Below, in pieces: positions 7,857 to 8,938 of a stretch of DNA of 8,938 bases. Location: assembly GCA_018652925.1 (NCBI GenBank), contig JABIBH010000089.1:1-8938 (forward strand), read 5' to 3'. The position numbers and the translations under genes are program-made. Every line of letters starts with the position of its first letter. Within the stretch, counting starts at the first letter, position 1. This stretch comes from a bacterium. GTDB taxonomy: Bacteria > Krumholzibacteriota > Krumholzibacteriia > LZORAL124-64-63. The notes beneath the pieces are model-generated. The model ran no database searches, was not told the DNA's origin, and was given only the letters and a program-made list of their open reading frames with translations.

Positions 7857-7891
7857 ACCCTCGCTTGACTATTGTCACGCGGGGGTTTTTT
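7857..7891 (+). terminator. Intrinsic terminator of the deiminase gene
   Basis: ACCCTCGC (7857-7864) pairs with GCGGGGGT (7879-7886) with one G-U pair. Inside, TGAC/GTCA closes a TATT loop after one mismatch, and a six-T run ends at 7891. It starts 17 nt after the stop codon and separates this gene from the serpin. Confidence 0.9.
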
Positions 7892-7915
7892 GTGTTTAAT
7901 GGAACCATGCTTTCA

Positions 7916-7927
7916 GAAATGCATTTC
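7916..7927. repeat. 12-bp perfect palindrome upstream of the serpin
   Basis: GAAATGCATTTC is a perfect dyad 25 nt before the serpin start. It could be a small operator, but a 12-bp palindrome in AT-rich DNA may be chance. No convincing -35/-10 pair was found between the terminator and the serpin start. Confidence 0.3.
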
Positions 7928-7952
7928 AAAGGTAATAAAAGGAGCCTTGATT

Positions 7953-8938
7953 ATGTTTGGTAAAGTAATTTTATTGTCATTGTTGATGGCTACAGCACCA
8001 AAAACTGTATCAACCGATGCGGTGGTAAATGGTAACACAGAGTTTGCCATCGATATTTACCAGGAACTTTCAACAACTCCAGGTAATCTGTTTTTCTCTC
8101 CATACTCTATTTCATCGGCTTTGAGCATGACTTGTGCGGGGGCCAGGGGTAATACAGAAAAAGAGATGCTCAATACACTTCATCAAGACAATCAGTTGGA
8201 TTTGCATACTGCATTTAAAAGTCTCAACGATAAATTATTTTCGGTTCAAGGTTATGAACTTAATATCGCCAACGGCCTCTGCTTAACTGGCCTTGATGTA
8301 AAAAAATCGTATAAGGATCTGCTTGAGAGGAAATATAATGCTGAAATCTTCCCAGGTGATTTAAAGAAAATCAATGAATGGGTCAGCAATAAAACCCAAA
8401 AAAGGATTCCAAAGATTCTGAATAGACTGGACAGACAATCTGCATGTGTATTGTTGAACGCTGTATATTTCAAAGCCGATTGGCAGAGCGAATTCAAGGC
8501 AAATAATTCTCGCTACAGGGATTTTTTTATAGACAAAAGCAATATTGTCTCAGTGCCTATGATGAATCAGACCAACAGCTATAAATACCTTGAAAACAGT
8601 CAGGTTCAGATTGTCGAGATGCCTTATAACGACGGGGCATCGATGGTTGTAATACTTCCTGCCCAAATCGATGGACTGCCAAAGTTTGAAAGTGATTTAA
8701 GCTCTTTGACGGATCTGCTGGATGAGCTTGATTCACATCAGCTGGAAAAAGTGAAGCTTGTCCTGCCAAAATTGAAAATGGAAACCGATTACGATCTGGT
8801 CCCTGTCTGTATGGAACTTGGAATGAAAGATGCCTTTAGTTCTGCTGCTGATTTTTCGGGAATGTCAATAAAGCCCCTCAGTATTGCTCAGATAAAGCAT
8901 AAGGCATTTCTGGAAGTCGATGAAAAAGGAACTGAAGC
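7953..8938 (+). CDS. Serpin-family protease inhibitor (partial, reactive-centre loop outside window)
   Basis: Serpins are suicide inhibitors of serine or cysteine proteases; cleavage in an exposed loop triggers trapping of the protease. The 328 visible codons cover most of the fold: NLFFSPYSISSALSM (45-59), GARGNTEKEM (63-72), INEWVSNKT (140-148), LLNAVYFKADW (167-177), VPMM (201-204), MPYNDGASMVVILP (223-236), KLVLPKLKMETDYDL (268-282), DFSGM (300-304) and the hinge HKAFLEVDEKGTE (316-328). The hinge has the small-residue GTEA pattern of inhibitory members. The P1 site, which sets protease specificity, lies just past the edge. The N-terminus (VILLSLLMATA) could be a short signal peptide, though only weakly. 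The ATG at 7953 has GGAG 8 nt upstream. It follows a strong terminator, so it is probably a separate transcript; its promoter is not evident. Confidence 0.95.
   Translation, partial: MFGKVILLSLLMATAPKTVSTDAVVNGNTEFAIDIYQELSTTPGNLFFSPYSISSALSMTCAGARGNTEKEMLNTLHQDNQLDLHTAFKSLNDKLFSVQGYELNIANGLCLTGLDVKKSYKDLLERKYNAEIFPGDLKKINEWVSNKTQKRIPKILNRLDRQSACVLLNAVYFKADWQSEFKANNSRYRDFFIDKSNIVSVPMMNQTNSYKYLENSQVQIVEMPYNDGASMVVILPAQIDGLPKFESDLSSLTDLLDELDSHQLEKVKLVLPKLKMETDYDLVPVCMELGMKDAFSSAADFSGMSIKPLSIAQIKHKAFLEVDEKGTE

Noticed and set aside
7841..7952. A sigma-70 promoter for the serpin in the gap after the terminator.
   Set aside because: TAATAA at 7933-7938 has no fair -35 partner, and its start point would fall just before the ATG, inside the ribosome binding region.

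Overview
The window looks like a chromosomal stretch from an uncultured or poorly known bacterium of the FCB superphylum or a related candidate phylum. The main clue is the C-terminal tail of the secreted protein at 6080-7840: a YPNPFNPST-type motif followed by a short beta-sandwich, as in FlgD-like or type IX sorting tails. An Nfn-type electron-bifurcating complex points to anaerobic or facultatively anaerobic redox metabolism. No phylum can be fixed from this sequence alone. I see no phage, insertion sequence, CRISPR array or other mobile element.

Minus-strand block (5973 down to 1). A near-consensus sigma-70 promoter at 5945-5973 drives eno (enolase) and an FtsB/DivIC-like division protein 30 nt behind it. 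A second strong promoter (4183-4211) with a GC-rich discriminator, a 5' stem-loop, an initiator tRNA-fMet and an intrinsic terminator follow. Only 16 nt after the terminator T-run begins a U32 protein that matches TrhP (YegQ), a tRNA-U34 hydroxylation enzyme. After a 119-nt gap come nfnA and nfnB, 2 nt apart, which should encode the NADH-dependent reduced ferredoxin:NADP+ oxidoreductase. A response-regulator receiver gene begins 32 nt after nfnB with a TTG start and leaves the window at base 1.

Plus-strand block (about 6011 to 8938). Divergent from eno is a secreted deiminase of the agmatine deiminase/peptidylarginine deiminase family. Its layout is signal peptide, catalytic domain, beta-sandwich, sorting tail, the same order as the Porphyromonas enzyme PPAD. 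It ends at a strong intrinsic terminator. A serpin with its own ribosome binding site follows and is cut by the window edge at the inhibitory hinge, so its reactive-centre loop is not visible.

Together the minus block is housekeeping: glycolysis, division, translation initiation, tRNA modification and redox balancing. The plus block is accessory: two genes for probably exported proteins that act on or against proteins. The most notable points are the PPAD-like deiminase next to a serpin, the U1-U72 initiator tRNA with a hairpin placed exactly at its predicted transcription start, and the TrhP gene directly behind the tRNA terminator.
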